In this document: positions 34,601 through 42,477 of the stretch, in pieces | How positions within the stretch are numbered: the first letter of the stretch is position 1 | Layout of the letters: each line of letters begins with the position of its first letter | Assembly: GCA_014728115.1 (NCBI GenBank) | Contig: WJME01000325.1 | Coordinates: 1-51,622 of the forward strand | Source: Candidatus Zhuqueibacterota bacterium | Lineage (GTDB): Bacteria; Zhuqueibacterota; Zhuqueibacteria; Residuimicrobiales; Oceaniaggregativiventaceae | Reading direction: 5' to 3' | DNA: 51,622 bases | Position numbers and translations under genes: made by a program | Notes under the pieces: model-generated | What the model was told of the DNA's origin: nothing | Database searches by the model: none | The model's input: the letters and a program-made list of their open reading frames with translations, nothing else

Positions 34601-34746
34601 CTGTGGTCGGTGGATTGCTGACGAGCACGCCTCTGACACTGTTTCTGATGCCCATTGTATATGTTATGCTCGATGATTTTACGCTCTGGATGAAAAAGAT
34701 ATTCCACAGCGCAAAAATCATGCAGCTATCTGCAGAAAACGAATAG
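31633..34746 (+). CDS. RND efflux permease, first of two (HAE1/AcrB family)
   Basis: 1037 residues, full length for an RND pump, with 12 expected membrane helices and two large periplasmic loops. The N-terminal FSVKKPITMLMI motif and the second-half repeat (VYIVMASLFESFIHPFTIL, GLVVNNGIILIDAINKFRR, RLRPILMTTLTTVIGLLPLAL) are typical. The proton-relay helix reads GMLVDPAVVVLEN: Asp404 matches AcrB Asp407, but the next residue is proline where AcrB has Asp408 and many relatives have Asn. With a second different permease 46 bases downstream, the pump may be a heteromer as in MdtBC. The substrate is unknown. Confidence 0.92.
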   Translation: MNISEFSVKKPITMLMIILSIIVLGFLALERLPLAFLPNFSSDDVDINIPYASSSPEEVERLITRPIEEIMSTLPHLEELSSTSSSEGSRIEVEFADGADMGLASVAVRDRLDRVRPLLPDDVDRIDIRRWQSTDFPVIQFSLAWEGRVDELYDIITKIIVPRIQRIEGVANVEIGGLDERQVLVELDFERMRAHHIDVYNLSRSLRTNNVNTAGGWILDGGRKHTVRAMGEFQSIEEIAEVPIQGTSLVLSDIADVRFGYPEKTRFQRLNSREAIVLEVFKSSTANVVDVAAKVKRLLKDLQQEPNLSSLNLHIVRDQSEEILNSLKNLALSGIFGAVLATFVLFIFLRKVRSTIIISFAIPISIIATALLMYILRLAPFNSEITLNIVSLSGLMFAVGMLVDPAVVVLENIFRHKQEEGLNARKAAIVGAKEVAVAVTSATMTTVIVFVPLVFMSASSMGRWSRDFGVAIVTATLASLIISLTLIPLASSKLFTGVEKPRSGLLMRMGDGYGRMIENVIRFRFFALLLFVGISAGAWHLYGSIDRDWQPRTPERRMDLTLEVPRTYDVTQIEALYDTVETVLLNKKQDLEISQVSSRYIKHRGHFHANITIYFLPEEQAEKETTRLYEEVRGVLPEIAGIQYRVGRMRGRGGSDMGVSVELKGKNTAILATYAEEIRDLLQSIPGVKDVDTSLEEGEEEMRVSVDRVRAQKYGLSAEQVARSISSALSSRSNSRFKTEDKEVNILVQLSEEDRVNMQQLENMAIRSSRGEMVQIGSVVDFDLQKGPDAIRREDRQTTLRVFANTDQGGMLKVSEEISARMAEIKLPPGYSWGLGRTWRLMRQMESESNFAIFLALILVYIVMASLFESFIHPFTILLTVPFAIIGVLLMFWATDTNLTNMAYLGIIVVCGLVVNNGIILIDAINKFRRNGKSRGEAIRLGGRNRLRPILMTTLTTVIGLLPLALPAMFPQLFGPQEGRSGMYTPVGLAVVGGLLTSTPLTLFLMPIVYVMLDDFTLWMKKIFHSAKIMQLSAENE

Positions 34747-34792
34747 ACAAGTAAAAGCCGAAATCCAGCAACTCTAAAACAGGCAAATCAAT

Positions 34793-37700
34793 ATGAAGAT
34801 CGTAAAATTCTCGATTCAACGGCCAGTGACCATTACCATGTTTATGGTCGCAGCCATTGTCTTTGGATATGTCGCATTTGACCGGTTACCCATAAACCTT
34901 TTGCCAGATATCTCTTATCCTACCCTGACCATCCGTACGGAATATCCTGGTACTGCCCCGGGTGAAGTGGAAAATCTGATTTCCAAACCCGTGGAAGAGG
35001 CTGTGGGCATCATCTCAGGTGTCATCCGCACCAGCTCGATCTCCCGGCCGGGAATGTCTGATGTCATTCTCGAATTCGACTGGGGAACGAACATGGACTT
35101 TGCTTCTCTCGAGGTTCGAGAAAAACTGGATATGCTCACACTGCCCCAGAATGCAGAGCCTCCCTTGCTTTTGCGATTCGATCCCTCGCTCGATCCGATC
35201 ATGCGAATCGGGCTCGCCGGAGACGAGAGCCTGATCGCTCTTCGATTGTTCGCAGAAGAACGTATAAAACAGGATCTCGAACCTCTGGACGGAGTGGCAT
35301 CTGTACAGATATCAGGAGGATTGGAAGAAGAAATTCAGATCAACATTCATGAAGGCCGACTGGCCACCCTGGGGATTCCCGTAACCCAGGTTACCCAGCG
35401 AATGGCACAGGAAAACGTCAATCTTACCGGCGGGATGCTCAAAGATGGAGATTCAGAATTTCTCGTTCGCACCTTGAATGAATTCAAAACCGTCGATGAA
35501 ATGCGAGATATTGTGGTCGGTATGCGCGAGAATGCCCCAATTCTGCTTCAGGATGTGGCAGAAATCAATAAAGGCCATAAAGAACGCGATATCATCACGC
35601 ATTTGAACGGAAAAGAATCTGTAGAAATTGCCGTTTACAAGGAAGCTGACAAAAACACGGTCAATGTTGCCCAGACAGTCAAAGAACGCCTTGATCTGAT
35701 TATGCAAGAGTTCATAGAGTATAATGTTCCGCTTACCATGACCATTATCAACGATCAATCGCTCTTTATTCAGCAATCCGTGGACGAGGTCGTCAATACA
35801 GCCATATTGGGAGGCATTTTAGCGATATTGGTGCTCTATCTCTTTCTGCGAAGCATGAAAAGCACAATCATTATCGGATTTACCATACCCATCTCGGTTG
35901 TGGTCACGTTCTTTTTCATGTATCTGTCAGATGTTTCATTGAATATCATGTCCATGGGTGGTCTGGCTCTGGGGGTCGGTATGCTGGTGGATAACGCCAT
36001 CGTGGTGCTGGAATCTATCGACCGGTATCTCAAAAAAAATCACTCTCAGGCAGAGGCCGCAGACAGAGGAACTACCGAAGTGGGCAAGGCGGTCATTGCT
36101 TCGACCCTGACCACGGTTTGTGTATTCGTTCCTATTATTTTTGTCGAAGGCATTGCCGGACAGCTTTTTAACGATCAGGCCCTGGCCGTAACGTTTTCTC
36201 TACTCGCCTCGCTGATCGTTGCCCTGACACTGATCCCCATGCTCTCTTCCCGTCAGTTATCTGTTGGCCGTTCTGAGGCAGGCCATGAGGACAGTTCAAA
36301 GGCATCTGCGGGAAAAGTCAAAAACATCGCAAATACCGTATTTGTCTACCTGCCGGCATTATTCCTCAATTTGATCTACGGTGTGGTCCATTTTATTGGA
36401 AACATGCTCAATAAACTGCTTGGACCCCTCTATTCCGTTTTTGATAAAAATCTAAAAAGTCTGACCGATCATTATCCCCGATTCTTGAACCGGGTATTGC
36501 ATCACCGTTTCAAACTTTTAGGAGGTACACTGGTACTCTTTATTCTTGTTCTCACAGGGGCGACCTTCCTTGGCAGCGAACTCATCCCTGAAATGAGCCA
36601 GGGGGAATTTTTCGTCGACGTTCTCCTTCCCATTGGCACTCCATTGGAAGAAACCGAAAAAATGATCGCTCACCTTGCGGAACTGGCAGAGGACACGCCC
36701 GGTATCCGCAGCATATATACCGTCGCAGGCACAGCCGCACAAATGGGATTCAGTGCCACAGAAATGCGGGAAAACCTGGGTCAACTGCATGTTCAGCTAG
36801 CAAACCGGGATGATCGCGCCTTGGAACAGCGCGTGATGGATCGACTTCGTGAAAAATTTACGCTTGTGCCCGGACTGGAGTATAAAATATCACGACCGAC
36901 CCTTTTCAGTTTTCGCACCCCTATAGAAGTGGAAATACGCGGCTATAATCTGGAAGAACTGGAAAGACAGAGTCTGTTGTTGACCCAGGAGATGCGCAAG
37001 ATAGAAGGCTTGCGTGACATCAAGGCCAGCACAGAGGGAGGAAATCCCGAGGTACAAATCGTATTCGATCGCCGGCGCGTTGCACAATTGGGTATGGATG
37101 TGGCGTCAATCGGAACGGTGGTTCGAAATAAAGTGATGGGCGAAGTTTCCACTGAGCTGAACCGTCAGGACCGCAAAGTGGATATCCGTGTGAGAGCACG
37201 GGAGCAGGACCGACAAAACATCGATGATCTCAGACGCCTGGTCATTAACAGCGAAGGCCAGGTGCCCATTCAGCTCGCAACTGTGGCCGATATAAAACTG
37301 GAACGAGGCCCCAGTGAAATAAGGCGCATCGATCAGGAACGTGTCGCCCTGGTGACTGCGAATCTCAAGGGACGGGATTTGGGAAGTGTCTCGGAAGAAA
37401 TCCAGACCATCATCGACGGGTTGCAGTTGCCTCCGGATTTTCGCATTCGTATCGGCGGTCAACAGCGGGAGATGGCGACTTCTTTCGACAGTATGGTGCT
37501 GGCGATTGGTCTGGCGATCTTTCTCGTGTATCTGGTGATGGCTTCACAATTCGAATCCCTGGTTCAACCGTTTATTATCATGTTTACTATACCCTTTGCC
37601 CTTATTGGGGTCATCCTCACTCTTTTGATTACCGGCACGCCGGTGAGCGTGGTGGTGCTCATCGGTCTGATCATGCTGGCAGGCATTGTGGTCAACAATG

Positions 37701-38023
37701 CCATTGTATTCATTGACTATATCAACCAGCTGCGAAAGAGTGGAATGGCCAAACGCGACGCCATCAAGCAAGCCGGACAAGTTCGATTGCGTCCGATTCT
37801 CATGACAACCGTCACCACGGTGTTGGGTCTCTTGCCCATGGCCCTTGGGTGGGGTGAAGGCGCAGAGCTGCGAACCCCGATGGCAGTGACAGTCATCGGT
37901 GGCCTGTTGATCGGTACCCTCCTGACTCTGATCGTGATACCTACAGTTTATGATGTGGTTGTAAGGGAAAAGCCCATTCTACAGCCTGCAGATGATTTTT
38001 CCAAAGGAGTGGATGATGAATAA
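34793..38023 (+). CDS. RND efflux permease, second of two (HAE1/AcrB family)
   Basis: 1076 residues. Family motifs are FSIQRPVTITMF at the start, GMLVDNAIVVLESID (Asp400-Asn401) in the relay helix, and VYLVMASQFESLVQPFIIM, GIVVNNAIVFIDYINQLR and RLRPILMTTVTTVLGLLPMAL in the second half. Between the two halves, about residues 495-560, there is an extra stretch with a hydrophobic segment (NTVFVYLPALFLNLIYGVV) that the first permease lacks. This explains its greater length. Its stop codon overlaps the start of the channel gene by 8 bases, which indicates translational coupling. It differs enough from the first permease to be an old duplication. Confidence 0.93.
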   Translation: MKIVKFSIQRPVTITMFMVAAIVFGYVAFDRLPINLLPDISYPTLTIRTEYPGTAPGEVENLISKPVEEAVGIISGVIRTSSISRPGMSDVILEFDWGTNMDFASLEVREKLDMLTLPQNAEPPLLLRFDPSLDPIMRIGLAGDESLIALRLFAEERIKQDLEPLDGVASVQISGGLEEEIQINIHEGRLATLGIPVTQVTQRMAQENVNLTGGMLKDGDSEFLVRTLNEFKTVDEMRDIVVGMRENAPILLQDVAEINKGHKERDIITHLNGKESVEIAVYKEADKNTVNVAQTVKERLDLIMQEFIEYNVPLTMTIINDQSLFIQQSVDEVVNTAILGGILAILVLYLFLRSMKSTIIIGFTIPISVVVTFFFMYLSDVSLNIMSMGGLALGVGMLVDNAIVVLESIDRYLKKNHSQAEAADRGTTEVGKAVIASTLTTVCVFVPIIFVEGIAGQLFNDQALAVTFSLLASLIVALTLIPMLSSRQLSVGRSEAGHEDSSKASAGKVKNIANTVFVYLPALFLNLIYGVVHFIGNMLNKLLGPLYSVFDKNLKSLTDHYPRFLNRVLHHRFKLLGGTLVLFILVLTGATFLGSELIPEMSQGEFFVDVLLPIGTPLEETEKMIAHLAELAEDTPGIRSIYTVAGTAAQMGFSATEMRENLGQLHVQLANRDDRALEQRVMDRLREKFTLVPGLEYKISRPTLFSFRTPIEVEIRGYNLEELERQSLLLTQEMRKIEGLRDIKASTEGGNPEVQIVFDRRRVAQLGMDVASIGTVVRNKVMGEVSTELNRQDRKVDIRVRAREQDRQNIDDLRRLVINSEGQVPIQLATVADIKLERGPSEIRRIDQERVALVTANLKGRDLGSVSEEIQTIIDGLQLPPDFRIRIGGQQREMATSFDSMVLAIGLAIFLVYLVMASQFESLVQPFIIMFTIPFALIGVILTLLITGTPVSVVVLIGLIMLAGIVVNNAIVFIDYINQLRKSGMAKRDAIKQAGQVRLRPILMTTVTTVLGLLPMALGWGEGAELRTPMAVTVIGGLLIGTLLTLIVIPTVYDVVVREKPILQPADDFSKGVDDE

Positions 38024-39569
38024 AATTCTTGCCAGTTTCATTCTCGTGTGGACTGTATGCACAGTCCAGGCGCAAACACAATCAAAAACGGTGCCTCTGA
38101 GTTTAAAGGATTGTATTACCAGAGCGCTCGATCAAAATCTCAATATTTCTGTCGAAAAATTAAATCCTGAAATGGCTGACATCTCTGTATCACAAGCCAA
38201 AGAAAAGTACTTACCCCAATTGTCGCTCGCCATGAACCAACGAAACACCAATTCTGCGTCCTTTTCATGGCTTGACGCTGCAGATCAGGTGGAAACCGAG
38301 TACCAGTTTTACACGGCTGAAATGTCGCAGCTCGTGCCGACAGGAGGGTCATTTTCGGTTTCGCTGGAAACGAGTCAAAACGAAACCAACCGCAAGTTTC
38401 AAACCATCAATCCCAGATATGGAAGCACGTTGACCTTTGATTTTGTGCATCCTCTGCTACGGAATTTTGGATTCACTGTCAACAACAGAGATATCATTCT
38501 TGCGCGTAACAATGCCAATATCTCTGAATCACGGTTTAAATCTGTGGTCCTGGAAACGATCTATAGCGTGGAATCGGCTTACTGGAATCTCGTTTATAGT
38601 ATCGAGAATCTAAAGGCCAGGCAGCAATCCCTTGAACTGGCAAAGGATCTGCTGGAGAGAAACAAACGTTCCGTGGAAATCGGACGACTCGCCCCCATCG
38701 ATTTGCAAAGCGCAATGGCCGAAGTGGCAACAAGAGAAGCCGATATTCTGGAAGCAGAAGCGCTTGTACAAAACAATCAGGACCTTTTAAAAACGCTGAT
38801 CAATTTACAAACCGAGGATCTGCAGAGTGATATCACGATCACTCCGCTGGACAAGCCCCTTGTCGAAGAAGAAAACATCTCTCTGCAAAAGGCGCTCGAG
38901 CTCGCCCGTCTGAACCGGCCGGATTTGCAAGAAATCAAATATGATATTAAAAACCAGGATCTTGAGGTAAAATATGCCAAAAATCAGTTGTTGCCTGACC
39001 TGAATTTGCAGGCCTCGTATTGGAGTCCAGGTATTTCCGGAACCCGCCTCCTATATCAGAATAACGATCCAACAACAGGCCGGGTCATTGGAACCATCGC
39101 GGGGGGGTCAAATGATGCATTCAAAGATGCCTACAATTTCAAATACGAGAACTGGTCGGTAAGCCTTTCGCTGGACATCCCCTTGAATACGGTATTTGCC
39201 AGAAATCAGCTGGCAGAAAGTATTGTCAGCCGGGATCAGGCAAAGCTGCGCCAGCAGAATCTCGAACAACAACTCTTGCTGGAAATCAAAACAGCCAACC
39301 GGTCTGTAGAGACCAACCTGAAACGGGTCAATGCGTATCGTATCGCCCGCGAACTCACAGAGAAAAAACTCGAGACAGAGGAAGAAAAATTCAGATTGGG
39401 TAATAGCACCAACTATGATGTCTTTTTGTTTCAACGAGACTTGTCCGATGCCCGTTCGAGCGAGTTACGGGCGATAATTGATTACAATCTCTCACTATCC
39501 TATCGCGAGTTGGTTCTGGGCACGAGCCTGGAAACAAAGAACGTCCAACTGGAGGATGTAAGATACTGA
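38016..39569 (+). CDS. TolC-like outer-membrane efflux channel
   Basis: 517 residues. The start is ATG 38016, 6 bases after AAAGGAG (38003-38009) and inside the end of the permease gene; earlier in-frame ATGs overlap the ribosome site. Signal peptide 1-20 (ending VQAQ). Two repeated helical halves have the outer-membrane efflux protein pattern: LKDCITRALDQNLNI, VLETIYSVESAYWNLVYSIE, KRSVEIGRLAPIDLQSA, LEIKTANRSVETNLKRV and EEEKFRLGNSTNYDVFLFQRD. It completes the tripartite pump with the adaptor and the two permeases. A very strong hairpin follows about 90 bases after the stop. Confidence 0.93.
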   Translation: MNKILASFILVWTVCTVQAQTQSKTVPLSLKDCITRALDQNLNISVEKLNPEMADISVSQAKEKYLPQLSLAMNQRNTNSASFSWLDAADQVETEYQFYTAEMSQLVPTGGSFSVSLETSQNETNRKFQTINPRYGSTLTFDFVHPLLRNFGFTVNNRDIILARNNANISESRFKSVVLETIYSVESAYWNLVYSIENLKARQQSLELAKDLLERNKRSVEIGRLAPIDLQSAMAEVATREADILEAEALVQNNQDLLKTLINLQTEDLQSDITITPLDKPLVEEENISLQKALELARLNRPDLQEIKYDIKNQDLEVKYAKNQLLPDLNLQASYWSPGISGTRLLYQNNDPTTGRVIGTIAGGSNDAFKDAYNFKYENWSVSLSLDIPLNTVFARNQLAESIVSRDQAKLRQQNLEQQLLLEIKTANRSVETNLKRVNAYRIARELTEKKLETEEEKFRLGNSTNYDVFLFQRDLSDARSSELRAIIDYNLSLSYRELVLGTSLETKNVQLEDVRY

Positions 39570-39661
39570 TATTCATAAACCTTCAAACACTCTTCTTTCC
39601 TTTATGACCAGCCATATTTTTGCCGATGTTTATTGCATATTTTATTTGCGATGCGTATAAT

Positions 39662-39712
39662 GAGGATACCGGTAACGCCGTTTGTTCCAAACGGCGTTAC
39701 CGGTCATTCCTC
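39662..39712 (+). terminator. Very strong hairpin between efflux operon and oxidoreductase genes
   Basis: CCGGTAACGCCGTTTG (39669-39684) and its exact complement (39688-39703) form a perfect 16-bp stem with a 3-base loop, extended by an A-T pair (39668/39704). After a small internal loop, GAGGA/TCCTC (39662-39666/39708-39712) also pair. It ends 15 bases before the AGGAGG of the next gene. It may end the efflux transcript on either strand, or act in the leader of the oxidoreductase. Confidence 0.55.
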
Positions 39713-39736
39713 TAGCAAAACAGGTCAGGAGGCAAC

Positions 39737-41059
39737 ATGGCTAAACCAGATCGGCAATCTCTTTCTTTAAAATCCAAACTGAACAGAAGACAATTTTTAG
39801 GCTTTGCAGCGGCCGGCTCCATGGCATTATCCGGATTGAAAAAAAGCCGTGCAGAGACTGCAAATTCCGAAAAAATTAACATCGGCCTGATCGGCTGTGG
39901 CTGGTATGGTATGGTGGATTTAAAAGCGGCCTTTAAGGTGGGTGGCATTGAATGTGTAGCTCTTTGTGATGTGGACAGCGATCATCTTGAAAAGGCTGCC
40001 AGTGAGGTAAATGATTTGCAGGGATCGCGAGCTCAGCTGTTTACAGACTATCGTGATCTGCTAAAGATACCCGAACTGCAAGCCGTGATCATCGCCACTC
40101 CCCCGCAATGGCATGCGCTGCCTTTTATCGAAGCTTTGGAAAGAGGAGTGGATGTTTATTGTGAAAAGCCCCTGGCCTATGATATCCGCGAAGGGCAGGC
40201 CATGACCGCTGCGGCAGAACGCAGCGACCGCATGATACAAGTCGGATTTCAGCGCCGCCAGAGCAAGGCGATTCAACAGGCCCGAGAGTATATCCGGCAA
40301 GGGAATCTGGGAAAAATCATTCAGGTAGATGTACAAATTCATTATACAGCGAAAATGCTCGATCCGACCCCTCAGCCACCTCCTTCAACCCTGGATTGGG
40401 ACCTCTGGTGCGGACCAGCGCCCAGGCTGCCATACAGTCCGCAAATCGGGCATAAAGCATGGAGGCTTGAAAAAGAGTATGGGAATGGGCATCTTGTCGA
40501 CTGGGGCATTCATCTCGTCGATGCCATTCGCTGGATACTGGATGAAACCACACCACTATCGATCCAGTCCAGCGGTGGCATATATGTTTTTGATGGATAT
40601 ATTACCACTCCGGACATTCTCACCACCACTTTTGATTTCGCGACATGCCCGGTGATCTGGCGCCATCGTTTATGGGGGGCAAAGGAATATACGCCCGAGG
40701 TTTCCAACGGGATCTTTTTCTATGGCGAAAAAGGAACAGTGTTTGTAACGGATCGCCGTTGGGTCATCATACCCGGTAAAGAGGGTAAAGAGCGACAGGA
40801 ATTCAAAGTGGCTGCCGATATGGGACAGGAACATATGGCTGATTTTTTACAGTCAGTAAAAACACGAGAACAGCCTCTATGCAACACCCGGGACGCCTTT
40901 TATAGCACAGCGACTGTCCAGTTGGGAATGATCGCTTATGAAATGGCAGAAAAGATACGTTGGGATCATGACACACTAAAGATCCTGGGCAACGATCAGG
41001 CTGCTGCGATGTTACAAAGGGAATATCGGGCACCCTGGAGTCATCCTTTTAAAGGTTGA
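39737..41059 (+). CDS. Tat-exported Gfo/Idh/MocA oxidoreductase (first of pair)
   Basis: 440 residues, started by ATG 39737 after AGGAGG. The twin-arginine motif NRRQFLGF lies at 16-23, after a 15-residue lead. The Rossmann fold has IGLIGCGWYG (49-58) for NAD(P), ATPPQWHALPF (120-130) and the catalytic EKPLA (143-147). The substrate domain has GNGHLVDWGIHLVDAIRWIL (249-268), with Asp255, His259 and Asp262 as the conserved set. A nucleotide-dependent enzyme outside the cytoplasm would need to carry its cofactor with it. Paired with the next gene 25 bases away, it could oxidise and reduce sugars in turn. Substrate unknown. Confidence 0.92.
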   Translation: MAKPDRQSLSLKSKLNRRQFLGFAAAGSMALSGLKKSRAETANSEKINIGLIGCGWYGMVDLKAAFKVGGIECVALCDVDSDHLEKAASEVNDLQGSRAQLFTDYRDLLKIPELQAVIIATPPQWHALPFIEALERGVDVYCEKPLAYDIREGQAMTAAAERSDRMIQVGFQRRQSKAIQQAREYIRQGNLGKIIQVDVQIHYTAKMLDPTPQPPPSTLDWDLWCGPAPRLPYSPQIGHKAWRLEKEYGNGHLVDWGIHLVDAIRWILDETTPLSIQSSGGIYVFDGYITTPDILTTTFDFATCPVIWRHRLWGAKEYTPEVSNGIFFYGEKGTVFVTDRRWVIIPGKEGKERQEFKVAADMGQEHMADFLQSVKTREQPLCNTRDAFYSTATVQLGMIAYEMAEKIRWDHDTLKILGNDQAAAMLQREYRAPWSHPFKG

Positions 41060-41084
41060 AAAATTCTAGATCAGGAGGACAACC

Positions 41085-42401
41085 ATGCAATCCCTCAATC
41101 GCCGGGAATTTATGAAAACCTCGTCAGCCTCTGCCATGGGGCTGGCAGTCACATCGGCGTTCGGTAAAAGCCCGGCCGAGACCGTCAATATTGCAGTCGC
41201 CGGGATCAGAAACCGGGGCCGTGCACACTATCGAAATTTTTCACGCCTTCCCAATGTCCGTGTCACAGCTCTGTGTGATATCGACGAACGATTATTTCCC
41301 AAAGCAGTGTCAGAAGTTAAAGAGATGAGCGGTCATAAACCCCAAACTGTGGTCGACTATCGGGAGTTACTGGACAATAAAGAGATCGACGCTATTGCCA
41401 TCGCCACCCCTGATCATTGGCATGCATTGCAGACCATCTGGGCATGCCAGGCTGGCAAGGATGTATATGTCGAGAAACCGCTCGCCTATACCATACAAGA
41501 AGGCCGCAAGATGGTCGAGGCGGCCCGCAAATACAACCGGATTGTTCAAGTGGGTACGCAGCATGTCAGCGACCCGGTGGTGCGCAAAGGCATTCAGTTT
41601 ATCCGCGAGGGTAAACTGGGCGAGATCTATTCTGCCGGCGTCATTGTGTACGGACACCGTCCTGATATCGGCCGCGTCAAGAACAGCGAGATCCCACCAG
41701 GAGTGCACTGGGATCTGTTTCTCGGCCCAGCGCCCATGCGACCGTTTAATGAAAATCGTTTTCATTACAAATGGCACTGGTTTTGGGATACCAGCACGAC
41801 AGAATTCGGCAACAATGGTGTTCACATGATGGACATGATTCGCAGAAGCCTCGATAAACGACAACACCCGGAAAAGATTCATTGTACCGGTGGATTCTAT
41901 GTCTATGACTCTGATCAGGAAATTCCCAACCTTCAGATGGCCACCTTTGAATATGGAGACGGTGTGATTACCGAATTGACCGTACGCAGTCTGTATAGCA
42001 ATCCTGAAGCCGGAATGAAAAGCGGATGTTTTTTCTATGGTTCAGAGGGCTGGATGCAGATGGCTCCGGGTCAATTCAAGTCGTTTTTCGGTTCCAAGGA
42101 TGAACCCGGACTTGCAATGACTCGGGATGATCTCGAGAACACCTCTTTTGAAATCAGAGGCCTGGAGCATTTTCAAAATTTTATCGACTGTGTGCGCTCG
42201 CGTAAGGTACAAGAACTCAATGCAGATGTCCTGGAAGGCCATCTCTCTACGACGATCTGTCATCTGGGAAATATTGCCTACCGCACTGAACGCAAACTAG
42301 AGTTCAATTCTTATGCTGAACAATTTGTCAATGATCCTGATGCAGATCGTTACCTTTCGCGTCAATACCGCCCACCTTTTGAGCTACCGGATCAGATCTG
42401 A
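41085..42401 (+). CDS. Tat-exported Gfo/Idh/MocA oxidoreductase (second of pair)
   Basis: 438 residues with a good AGGAGG site. Twin-arginine signal NRREFMKT at 5-12. The NAD(P) site is degenerate from the usual GxGxxG: AVAGIRNRG (37-45), with Ile and Asn in the loop but glycines kept. ATPDHWHALQ (107-116), EKPLAY (130-135) and TTEFGNNGVHMMDMIR (238-253; His247, Asp250) follow, with Asn where many relatives have Asp. It is clearly related to the preceding gene but only moderately similar. It converges with the minus-strand glycosidase gene 76 bases away, and no terminator hairpin is seen there. Confidence 0.92.
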   Translation: MQSLNRREFMKTSSASAMGLAVTSAFGKSPAETVNIAVAGIRNRGRAHYRNFSRLPNVRVTALCDIDERLFPKAVSEVKEMSGHKPQTVVDYRELLDNKEIDAIAIATPDHWHALQTIWACQAGKDVYVEKPLAYTIQEGRKMVEAARKYNRIVQVGTQHVSDPVVRKGIQFIREGKLGEIYSAGVIVYGHRPDIGRVKNSEIPPGVHWDLFLGPAPMRPFNENRFHYKWHWFWDTSTTEFGNNGVHMMDMIRRSLDKRQHPEKIHCTGGFYVYDSDQEIPNLQMATFEYGDGVITELTVRSLYSNPEAGMKSGCFFYGSEGWMQMAPGQFKSFFGSKDEPGLAMTRDDLENTSFEIRGLEHFQNFIDCVRSRKVQELNADVLEGHLSTTICHLGNIAYRTERKLEFNSYAEQFVNDPDADRYLSRQYRPPFELPDQI

Positions 42402-42477
42402 ATTTATCGACAATAATGAACTGGCAAAAACCGAGCATGTGACCAGGGAAATCAGGATTCGCAATACCTGAACAGCA

